Positions 1-8,455 of a stretch of DNA of 64,000 nt are shown here, piece after piece. The stretch covers positions 62,001 through 126,000 of the forward strand of contig JAWKQN010000002.1 in the NCBI GenBank assembly GCA_041390125.1, in the 5' to 3' direction. The notes below the pieces were generated by a model. That model had not been told where the DNA came from. It did not search any database and worked only from the letters and a program-made list of their open reading frames with translations. Position 1 is the first letter of the stretch. Each line of letters starts with the position of its first letter. This DNA is from Gemmatimonadota bacterium. GTDB taxonomy: Bacteria > Gemmatimonadota > Gemmatimonadetes > Longimicrobiales > Gaopeijiaceae. The position numbers were made by a program, and so were the translations under genes.

Positions 1-1766
1 TCCGCTTCCTCTCGGCCGTGGGGCGCCTGGCGCCCGGGGCGGGTGTCGAGGAGTCCGAGGCGGAGCTCACGCGCATCGCCCAGGAGCTGGCCCGTACCTG
101 GCCGGAGACCAACGAGGGCCGCCAGCAGGCGACGGTCGTGCCACTGCGCGAGGCGGTCGTCGGTCGGGTCTCCACGGCGCTGCTCGTGCTGTTCGGGGTG
201 GTTGGTTTCACGCTGCTCATCTCCAGCGTCAACGTCGCCAACCTGTTGCTCGCCCGCGGCATGGGGCGGGAGCGTGAGTTCGCGGTGCGCGCTTCGCTCG
301 GAGGCGGCGGAAGCCGTCTGACGTCGCAGCTCCTGACGGAGAGCCTGGTCCTCTGTCTGCTCGGCGGCGTGGCCGGCACCGTGCTGGCGGTCTTCGGCGT
401 CCCGGCCCTGGTGCAGCGCAGCGGCGACCTGCTGCCGCGCGCGGCCGAGATCCGGCCCGACGCGGTGGTGCTGACCTTCGCGCTCGCGATCTCGCTGGTC
501 ACCGGCCTGCTCTTCGGCTCGCTTCCGGCGCGCCGGGCCGGCCGGGTCGATCCGGCGGCCAGCCTCCGCGTCAGCGCCCGCTCGGGCGGATCGCGCTCCC
601 TGCAGCGCACGCTGTCCGCGCTGGTCCTGTCGGAGGTGGCGCTGGCGTGCGTGCTGCTCGTGGGCGCGGGGCTGTTCCTGCGCAGCCTGTCCGCGCTGCG
701 CACCACCGACCCCGGCTTCGAGCCGCAGGGCCTGCTCGCCGTGGACCTCACGATCTCCAGCCGCCGCTACGACGAGCCCGCGGCGTTCCTCGCCTTCCAG
801 CGCGAGGCGCTCGATGCGCTGCGGGGCCTGCCCGGCGTCACGGCGGCCGGGGCCATCCGCCATTTCCCCGCGCGCGGACAGGGCGAGCCGATGACGGAGT
901 ACGAGGACGCCCAGCGGCCACGCCCTGCCGGCGCGCCCGAGCGGCCGTCGGCCCAGATCCTCAACGTGACGCCCGGCACGTTCGCGGCCCTGGGGATCCA
1001 GACGGTGGACGGGCGCGTCTTCGATCAGGCGAGCCCCCGCCTCAGCGTGGTCATCAACGAGCGCCTGGCGCGGGAGGTCTTCGGTACCACGGCGGCGAGC
1101 GGACGGCGCCTGGCGGTGGGTGACACGCAGGTGGACGTCCTCGGGGTCGTGGAGGACGTGCGCCAGGACGGGTTGGAGCAGCCGGCCCCTCCGACGGCGT
1201 ACTTCCTCAACGAGACGATCACGCGGCGCGGCATGGCGATCGTCCTGCGCACGGATGGGGACCCGCTGACGCTCATCGGACCCGTGCGCCGCGTCTTCGC
1301 CGAGATGGATCCGCTGCAGTCCCTGCGCGACATCTACACCGGGGGAGACGTGCTGCGGACCGAGACGGCGGTCCCGCGGTTCTTCACGTTGCTCATGGGG
1401 CTGTTCGCGGCGGTCGCGCTGGTCCTCGCCATGGTCGGGGTCTACGGCGTGGTCTCCTACGGGGTGCGGCAGCGCACGCACGAGATCGGTGTGCGCATCG
1501 CACTGGGCGCCGGGCGCATCGCCGTGGCGCGCCAGGTGCTCGAGCGGGCGCTGCTGCCCGTGCTGGCCGGGCTCGGTGTGGGGCTGTTGGCCGCGCTGGC
1601 CCTCGGGGGTGCGCTGCGGTCGCTGTGGTATGGCGTCGGAGCGGCCGACCCGCTGACCTATGGCGCGGTCGCGTTCTCCGTGCTGGTCACGGCCCTGCTG
1701 GCCGTCGCGGTCCCGGTGCGCCGGGCCACGGCGACGCAGCCCGTGCGGGCCCTGGAGCTGGAGTAG
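1..1766 (+). CDS. ADOP-family FtsX/MacB-like permease (5' truncated by window edge)
   Basis: The reading frame is open to the left edge (first full codon at base 3), so the start lies outside the window. An in-frame GTG at 18 is probably not the real start, because the residues before it already fit the family. What remains (about 588 residues) has the second half of the MacB periplasmic region. It also has two FtsX-type membrane blocks, one near bases 190-560 with a typical NVANLLLAR motif and a last one near 1375-1760 with RTHEIGVRIALGAGR. The protein ends in the usual 'RRATATQPVRALELE'-type tail. ADOP permeases (TIGR03434) are large FtsX-like membrane proteins without a linked ATPase. Their substrate is unknown; they are often paired with PadR regulators. 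The regulator of this copy would lie upstream of the window. Confidence 0.9.
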   Translation, partial: RFLSAVGRLAPGAGVEESEAELTRIAQELARTWPETNEGRQQATVVPLREAVVGRVSTALLVLFGVVGFTLLISSVNVANLLLARGMGREREFAVRASLGGGGSRLTSQLLTESLVLCLLGGVAGTVLAVFGVPALVQRSGDLLPRAAEIRPDAVVLTFALAISLVTGLLFGSLPARRAGRVDPAASLRVSARSGGSRSLQRTLSALVLSEVALACVLLVGAGLFLRSLSALRTTDPGFEPQGLLAVDLTISSRRYDEPAAFLAFQREALDALRGLPGVTAAGAIRHFPARGQGEPMTEYEDAQRPRPAGAPERPSAQILNVTPGTFAALGIQTVDGRVFDQASPRLSVVINERLAREVFGTTAASGRRLAVGDTQVDVLGVVEDVRQDGLEQPAPPTAYFLNETITRRGMAIVLRTDGDPLTLIGPVRRVFAEMDPLQSLRDIYTGGDVLRTETAVPRFFTLLMGLFAAVALVLAMVGVYGVVSYGVRQRTHEIGVRIALGAGRIAVARQVLERALLPVLAGLGVGLLAALALGGALRSLWYGVGAADPLTYGAVAFSVLVTALLAVAVPVRRATATQPVRALELE

Positions 1767-1775
1767 GTCCGCTGC

Positions 1776-3143
1776 TCAGGCCGCGGTGCGTGCGCGCACC
1801 GCGGCCCCCTCCTCCAGGTAGAGCCGGGTGGCCACGGCGGCGGACTGGCAGACCCCGTTGAGCGTCGAATCGAAGAGGTAGTCGCCGACGAGGAGCAGCG
1901 TGGGCAGTCGGTCCCGGTCGGGCTGGTGGCTCCGGGCGGGATCGCGGGGCACGAGGCCGCCGGGAAGACCGGAGACGCCGGCCGTCCAGCGGTGGACCCG
2001 GGCGCCGAGCAGGTGCCGGCGCGCGCTGCGTGCCAGGTCGGCCGGCAGGGCGTCCAGGACGCGGCGGGTGAGCTCCGCGCGCGTGGCGGCGGCGCCCGCG
2101 AGCGCCGCGCTCCCGGCGAGCAGGACGCCCAGGACTGCGCCGTCGCCGCCGCCGAGCCGGCGGCTCTCGTCGTAGGCACAGGCCCCCCCGAACGCGTCCA
2201 GCATGAACCAGGAGCCGGGGAAGCGGTCGCGCCAGAAGGGACGCTCACAGCACAGCGTCACACGCAGGTAATGCGCGGGATGGTCGTGGCGCGCAACGTG
2301 CCGGCGCAGCGCGGGAGCGAGGTCGGTCCCGGTCCAATCCACGCTCCCGAGCTGGGTGAGCGGCAGCGCCGCGAAGAGCACATCCTCATCCGCGAGGGCC
2401 GCGCCTTCCTCCGTCTCCAGGTGGAGCCGGAAGCGCGCGCCTGGCCGCTGCTCGACCCGGCGGACGCGGGTCGCGCGGCGGATCCGCGTGTGCTGGAGCC
2501 CCTGCTCCAGTGCGTCCGCGAGACGCCCCATCCCACCCTCGAGCGCGCGACACTGGACGTAGCCGGGCAGATCGAGCACCGCGTTCTTGAGCACGGTCAG
2601 GCCGTTGGTGCGGTGGGGCTCGGTGGCGAGGTCCGAATGGAGCATCGTCTCCAGGTAGCGCCGCGCCGTCTCGTCCTCCACGTCGTCGAGCAGGGCGGCG
2701 CCTGAACGCCGCAGCCACGGATGGGCGGCGTCCGCCCGCCAGTCGTCGGGATGCCAGCGTTCGAGCGGCAGCAGCGCCTGCGCCCGGTCGCGGAAGCGGG
2801 CCACCTCGGCTGCCGCGCGTCCGGGCAGGGTGGAGCCGGCCAGGTCCGGGACCATCCTGCCCTCGAACCAGGTGCCCGCCCCCTCGATGGGCCGGAGCCC
2901 GAGCCCCAGCTCCTGGATCAACTCGATGAGCGGGTCCGGGCCGAGCGCGGTGTGGTCGTAGCACTCCGCCGCGCCGGCCTCGTACCGGGAGCCGCAGGGA
3001 AAGGCCCGCGTGTCGAGCTTGCCGCCCACGCGACCCGATGCCTCGTAGACCGTCACGTCGAGCCGTCCTCCCGCCGCGCGTTCCAACAGGCGGGCGGTCA
3101 ACAGCCCGCCCGGCCCCCCTCCGATGATGCCGACCCGCGTCAT
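1776..3143 (-). CDS. FAD-dependent amine-oxidase/protoporphyrinogen-oxidase-like flavoprotein
   Basis: 455 residues from the ATG at 3143. The N-terminus MTRVGIIGGGPGGLLTARLL is a classic Rossmann dinucleotide-binding motif, followed by the acidic ribose-binding residue in VTVYEAS and the GRVGGK second motif of the flavin amine oxidase/phytoene desaturase superfamily. Near the C-terminus 'LVGDYLFDSTLNGVCQSA' matches the conserved segment that closes over the FAD. The open frame runs 149 codons further upstream, but that part is low-complexity, compositionally non-coding and overlaps the divergent amtB promoter, so I use the internal ATG. The substrate cannot be told; NAD(P)-binding protein, desaturase and amine oxidase are all possible. 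It stands alone, divergent from amtB. Confidence 0.85.
   Translation of the reverse strand: MTRVGIIGGGPGGLLTARLLERAAGGRLDVTVYEASGRVGGKLDTRAFPCGSRYEAGAAECYDHTALGPDPLIELIQELGLGLRPIEGAGTWFEGRMVPDLAGSTLPGRAAAEVARFRDRAQALLPLERWHPDDWRADAAHPWLRRSGAALLDDVEDETARRYLETMLHSDLATEPHRTNGLTVLKNAVLDLPGYVQCRALEGGMGRLADALEQGLQHTRIRRATRVRRVEQRPGARFRLHLETEEGAALADEDVLFAALPLTQLGSVDWTGTDLAPALRRHVARHDHPAHYLRVTLCCERPFWRDRFPGSWFMLDAFGGACAYDESRRLGGGDGAVLGVLLAGSAALAGAAATRAELTRRVLDALPADLARSARRHLLGARVHRWTAGVSGLPGGLVPRDPARSHQPDRDRLPTLLLVGDYLFDSTLNGVCQSAAVATRLYLEEGAAVRARTAA
1779..1806. terminator. Bidirectional hairpin between convergent genes, inside the last codons of the minus-strand gene
   Basis: A perfect 12-bp stem (1779-1790 with 1795-1806) closes a 4-nt loop. 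It lies 12 bases past the stop of the plus-strand permease. It also forms the last codons (AVRAR region) of the minus-strand oxidoreductase, whose stop codon is at 1776-1778. There is no U-tract, as is common in very GC-rich genomes. Confidence 0.6.
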
Positions 3144-3465
3144 GGTCCGTCTCCCGGCGCCGATGGGTGCGCATTCCACAGACCCCACGGCGACACCCGT
3201 CCCGGCCGATGGACATGGAGGCAGGAGCGCCCGCCCGGCGGGGGCCGGGACCCCCGGCGCTGCGTCGCGATCCCGCGACTCCGCCGGCGACGGTCGTCGG
3301 GGGCCGGGTCGGGTCGGACAGGCCAGCGCCGAAGGCCGGGCGGCCGCCCTGGCCACTCCACCACGCGTGGGCCGCGGAGGCGCGGGTGGCGTGAACCCCT
3401 GGCGCGAGCCCCCGCGCGCGCCCCTCTTCCCGACGTCCTTCTCCACCCCTCGCAGGGAGCAGTGC
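3144..3465. other. Divergent intergenic region between flavoprotein gene and amtB
   Basis: About 320 bases with no credible gene; open frames here lack family features and are simple GC-skew products. It should hold both divergent promoters. I see an amtB Shine-Dalgarno (AGGGAG near 3454-3459) but no convincing NtrC/RpoN-type -24/-12 box. Confidence 0.4.
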
Positions 3466-4788
<1,323 letters not shown>

Positions 4789-4798
4789 CGGAGGGACC

Positions 4799-5152
4799 AT
4801 GAAGCTCGTGACCGCCATCATCCAGCCGGACAAGCTCGACGACGTGCGTCAGGCGTTGATCGATGCGGAGATCACCCGGATCACGGTCAGCCGGTGCACC
4901 GGCCATGGACGCTACCAGGAGGAGACGGCCGACGAGGAGCTGTACCGGGGGCAGGTGGTCATGCCCGACCTGTTGCCCAAGGTGCGTCTGGACATCGCGT
5001 GCAACGACGAGTTCGTCGGCACGGCCGTGGACGCGATCCTGCGCTCGGCCAAGCACGGGTCCGGAGAGCTCGGCGACGGGAAGATCTTCGTCACCCCCTT
5101 GGAGGAGTGCATCCGCATCCGCACCGAGGAACGGGGCGGGACGGCCATCTGA
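4799..5152 (+). CDS. PII-family nitrogen regulatory protein with atypical T-loop
   Basis: 117 residues from ATG 4799, with GGAGGGA 3-9 bases upstream. The PII core is complete: AIIQPDKLDDVRQAL at the start, LLPKVRLDI (K61 equals E. coli K58), the ATP-binding GDGKIF and RIRTEERG C-terminal motifs. The T-loop reads ELYRGQVVMPDLLPK. E. coli GlnB has ELYRGAEYMVDFLPK, so the tyrosine that GlnD uridylylates (Y51) is a valine here (V54), while the other loop tyrosine is kept (Y49). The pre-loop is also three residues longer. Uridylylation at the usual site is therefore not possible. Control would be by ATP/ADP/2-oxoglutarate binding or by another modification. It is co-transcribed with amtB and most likely blocks it. 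Subfamily (GlnB or GlnK) not assigned. Confidence 0.93.
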   Translation: MKLVTAIIQPDKLDDVRQALIDAEITRITVSRCTGHGRYQEETADEELYRGQVVMPDLLPKVRLDIACNDEFVGTAVDAILRSAKHGSGELGDGKIFVTPLEECIRIRTEERGGTAI

Positions 5153-5216
5153 GGAGGTCGGGCGTCCGGCGCCGGCCTCTCCGCCGGGCCGGCCCCCCCC
5201 GGGGGCGTCGACCCCA

Positions 5217-5234
5217 TAGGGGGACTACCCCCTA
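5217..5234. promoter_or_regulatory. Dyad operator candidate upstream of padR
   Basis: TAGGGGG (5217-5223), a 4-base spacer and CCCCCTA (5228-5234) form a perfect 7-bp inverted repeat ending about 28 bases before the padR ATG. It sits where an autoregulating PadR would bind. A -10-like TAGATT lies at 5250-5255, only 7 bases before the ATG at 5263, and no Shine-Dalgarno is present, so the padR mRNA may be leaderless. Confidence 0.4.
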
Positions 5235-5262
5235 GACGGTCTATGGCCTTAGATTGCCCGCC

Positions 5263-5598
5263 ATGGCTTCTCCGACCCGACGCGACCTGCTGCCCGGCAC
5301 GCTGGACATGCTCGTCCTGCGCACGCTCACCCACGAGCCGATGCACGGGTACGGCATCGCCCAGCACCTCAAGCGTCTCTCGGGGGACGTGATCCGGGTC
5401 GAGGAGGGGTCGCTCTATCCGGCCTTGCAGCGGATGCGCCAGAAGGGGTGGATCAAGGCGGAGTGGGGCACCACACCCAACAGCCAGCGAGCCCGGTACT
5501 ACACCATCACCGCGGCAGGTCGGAAACAGCTCGGCGAGCAGGCCGAATCGTTCGCGGCGTTGGTGGATGCCATCGCGCGGGTGATGGGCACGACGTGA
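5263..5598 (+). CDS. PadR-family transcriptional repressor
   Basis: 111 residues from ATG 5263 (MASPTRRDLLPGTLDML). It is the short PadR type: a winged helix with the LLPGTLDMLVLRTL helix 1, HGYGIAQHL, the EEGSLYPALQRM recognition helix and the RARYYTITAAGRKQL wing, then one C-terminal dimerisation helix. PadR proteins repress their own operon through dyad operators and are released by ligands. The 31-base gap to the next gene and the same direction make it the local regulator of the ADOP permease. Confidence 0.93.
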   Translation: MASPTRRDLLPGTLDMLVLRTLTHEPMHGYGIAQHLKRLSGDVIRVEEGSLYPALQRMRQKGWIKAEWGTTPNSQRARYYTITAAGRKQLGEQAESFAALVDAIARVMGTT

Positions 5599-5629
5599 CG
5601 AGCGGCGGAACGGCCGCGGGGAGGCGGTG

Positions 5630-8317
5630 ATGCGGGAGTGGCTGACGCGGGTGTTGGATTGGATGCGACGGGGCCACCTGGACAGCGAGCTCCAGGACGA
5701 GCTCCGTTTCCACGCCGAGCAGATCGAAGCCGAGGCCCGGGCCGCGGGGGCGAGCCCGGACGAGGCCCAGGCCATCGCGCGGCGCCGGCTGGGGCCGGAG
5801 GTCCGGGTGCGGCAGGCTACGCGCGACCGCTGGTCGCTCTTCTGGCTGGACGACCTGCTGCAGGACCTTCGCCACGCCGTACGCGGCTTCGTGCGGGCGC
5901 CGGCGTTCGCGGGCACCGTCATCCTCACCCTGGGGCTGGGGATCGGCGTCGGCTCGTTGATGTTCGGGCTGGTGGACGCGACGCTGTTCCGTCCCCACCC
6001 GTTCCTGCGGGAGCCGGATCAGGTACACCGGGTCTACCTGCAGTGGGATCGACGCGGCGAACGCGTGACGAACGGCACCAGCGTCCCCTTCACACGCTTC
6101 CTCGACCTCGAGCGCTGGGGCACGCGGGGAGCAGAGCTGGCGGCGGTGACTGAACGCCGGCTGGCGGTGGGCGCCGGCCTCGAGACCCGGGAGCGCAACG
6201 TCGCCATCGTCAGCGCCGGCCTCTTCGACCTCTTCGATGCGCCACCCGCGCTCGGACGGTACTTCCTGCCGTCCGAAGACATCCCTCCCGGCGGCGCGCC
6301 CGTCGCGGTGCTCGGGTACTCCTATTGGAAGAACGAGCTCGGCGGGCGCGATGTCATCGGGAGCACCATCCGGGTCCGCGACCTCCTCTGCGAGATCATC
6401 GGTGTGGCGCCCGAGGGCTTCGTGGGCGTGGCGGAAGGAGAGGCACCCTCCGTCTTCCTCCCCATCACCGCGTACGCGTCCGCTGCGCTCTCCGGCGCGG
6501 ACCCGTCGGCGTGGTACACGACCTACTCCTGGGGTTGGATGGGGATCGTCGCCCGCACGCCTGCCGGTGTGGACGCGGAGGAGATCACCGCGGACCTGAG
6601 CACGGCCTTCCAGCGCAGCTGGCGAGCCGAGGTGGATCTCGACGGCGGCCCGTCGGTCGAGGAATCCGCGCCCCGCGTGGTCCTGGGCGCGCTGCGCACC
6701 GCGGCGGGACCGGCCGCGCCGCTCCAGTCCCGCCTCCTGCTCTGGGTGTTCGGGGTGGCGGGCGTGGTCCTGCTGATCACCTGCGCGAACGTCGCGAACC
6801 TCATCGTCGCCCGTTCCATACGTCGTAGCCGCGAGACGGCCGTGCGCCTCGCGCTGGGTGTACGTCGGGGACGTCTGGTGCGCCAGGCGTTGACGGAGAG
6901 CCTCGTGCTCGCCGCGGCCGGCTGCCTCACGGGTCTCGCGTTGGCGTACGGCGGAGAGCGGCTCTTCCGCCGGCTCGTGGACGTCGGTGTGCCCGAAGGG
7001 ATCCTCACGGACCCACGCACGCTGCTCTTCGCCATCCTGGCGGCCGTGGCCACCAGCGTGCTGAGCAGCCTGGGACCGTTGCTGGTCGGTGAGCGCGGCG
7101 ACGTCGTGGAACGCCTCAAGGCCGGGCCTCGCGAGGGCGGCGGCCGACGCGACCGGGTGCGCGGCGCGTTGCTGGTCGCGCAGGTCGCCCTGTCGACGGT
7201 CCTGCTGATCGGAGCCGGACTGTTCGTGGGGAGCTTCGAGAACGTCCGCGCGCTCCGCCTCGGCTACGACACCGAGGCGCTGGTCCTCGTCTTCCCGCAG
7301 CTGCGCGGGGCCCGGCTGGAGACCGACGAGACGGTCGCGCTCGGCGAGCGGCTGCTGGCGGCCGGGACCCGCCTGCCCGGCGTGGAGGCCGGCAGCGTCG
7401 TCAGCACGTTGCCGTTCCTGAGCGAGGAGCGCACGGCGCTGTTCGTCGAGGGCCTCGACTCCGTGTCCAACCTGGGAGCGTTCTCGCTGCAGACCGCGTC
7501 GGCCGACTACTTCCCCACCTTCGGGACGCAGATCCTCAGCGGCCGGGGCTTCGGAAGCGAAGACCGGGCCGGCGCGCCTCCCGTGGTGGTGGTCAGCGAG
7601 GCCATGGCGGAGGTCCTCTGGCCGGGGCAGGAGGCACTCGGGCGTTGCCTGCGCCTGGAGTCCCCGGGTGGACCGTGCCGGACCGTGATCGGCGTGTCGG
7701 AGAACGCGTTCCACAGCAGCCTGCAGGAGGATGCGCGCCTGCGCTACTACCTTCCGATGGCGCAGTACCCGGGCCTCGTGCCGGAGGCCCTCGTGCTCCG
7801 CGTCCAGGGCGATCCCGCCCGGTTCGTCGACGCCGTGCGCACCGCGTTGCAGCCCGAGATGCCCGGGGAGGGGTACGTGACGGTCCGGCCGTTCACGGAC
7901 CTGGTGGATGGCCAGCAGCGTCCGTGGCGGCTCGGCGCGCTGCTCTTCGCCGCGTTCGGCGCCCTCGCGCTGATCGTGGCGTCCGTCGGGCTCTATGGCG
8001 CCGTGGCCTACGGAGTGGCGCAACGCCTCCACGAGCTCGGCGTGCGCGCCGTACTGGGGGCGCGTCGTCATGACCTGATGACCCTCGTGGTGGGGCGGGC
8101 CGTGCGGTGGGTGGGGACGGGCGCGGTGGTCGGGATCGCGTTGGCGTTGCTCCTGTCCCGGTGGGTCCAGCCCCTCCTGTTCGACCAACGCGCGGTCGAT
8201 CCGCTCGTGTATCTGGCCGTCGTGGCGGGTCTCCTCGTCGTGTCGGTGGTGGCGGCCGCCGCACCCGCCCGTACCGCCGGTCGAGCCGACCCGGTCAACG
8301 CGCTCCGCGCGGAGTGA
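5630..8317 (+). CDS. ADOP-family FtsX/MacB-like permease
   Basis: 895 residues from ATG 5630; GGAGG lies 5 bases upstream, which favours this ATG over the in-frame GTG at 5627. The order is: an N-terminal alpha-helical prefix of about 60 residues (DSELQDELRFHAEQIEAEARAAG, with ARRRLG), a first membrane helix (FAGTVILTLGLGIGVGSLMF), a MacB-like periplasmic domain, a three-helix FtsX block (NVANLIVARSIRRSRETAVRLALG), a second periplasmic domain, and a second FtsX block ending DPVNALRAE. There is no nucleotide-binding domain nearby, the 'orphan' trait of the family. It forms an operon with the upstream padR. Substrate unknown. Confidence 0.93.
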   Translation: MREWLTRVLDWMRRGHLDSELQDELRFHAEQIEAEARAAGASPDEAQAIARRRLGPEVRVRQATRDRWSLFWLDDLLQDLRHAVRGFVRAPAFAGTVILTLGLGIGVGSLMFGLVDATLFRPHPFLREPDQVHRVYLQWDRRGERVTNGTSVPFTRFLDLERWGTRGAELAAVTERRLAVGAGLETRERNVAIVSAGLFDLFDAPPALGRYFLPSEDIPPGGAPVAVLGYSYWKNELGGRDVIGSTIRVRDLLCEIIGVAPEGFVGVAEGEAPSVFLPITAYASAALSGADPSAWYTTYSWGWMGIVARTPAGVDAEEITADLSTAFQRSWRAEVDLDGGPSVEESAPRVVLGALRTAAGPAAPLQSRLLLWVFGVAGVVLLITCANVANLIVARSIRRSRETAVRLALGVRRGRLVRQALTESLVLAAAGCLTGLALAYGGERLFRRLVDVGVPEGILTDPRTLLFAILAAVATSVLSSLGPLLVGERGDVVERLKAGPREGGGRRDRVRGALLVAQVALSTVLLIGAGLFVGSFENVRALRLGYDTEALVLVFPQLRGARLETDETVALGERLLAAGTRLPGVEAGSVVSTLPFLSEERTALFVEGLDSVSNLGAFSLQTASADYFPTFGTQILSGRGFGSEDRAGAPPVVVVSEAMAEVLWPGQEALGRCLRLESPGGPCRTVIGVSENAFHSSLQEDARLRYYLPMAQYPGLVPEALVLRVQGDPARFVDAVRTALQPEMPGEGYVTVRPFTDLVDGQQRPWRLGALLFAAFGALALIVASVGLYGAVAYGVAQRLHELGVRAVLGARRHDLMTLVVGRAVRWVGTGAVVGIALALLLSRWVQPLLFDQRAVDPLVYLAVVAGLLVVSVVAAAAPARTAGRADPVNALRAE

Positions 8318-8323
8318 GCGCGG

Positions 8324-8353
8324 GCGGGGCAGGGGTACGGGACCCTGCCCCGC
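8324..8353 (+). terminator. Rho-independent-like hairpin
   Basis: A perfect 11-bp stem (8324-8334 with 8343-8353) and 8-nt loop lie just after the ADOP stop codon (8315-8317). There is no U-tract. It separates the padR-ADOP unit from the next gene. Confidence 0.6.
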
Positions 8354-8455
8354 GTAGGTGGAGTCGGTGCTCCCGTGGAGCGAATCCGGGCGTTCGTGGT
8401 ATGAACAAGGCTCGGACACGACCACGACCCCTCGAGATCGGATCGCGCCCGCTCG

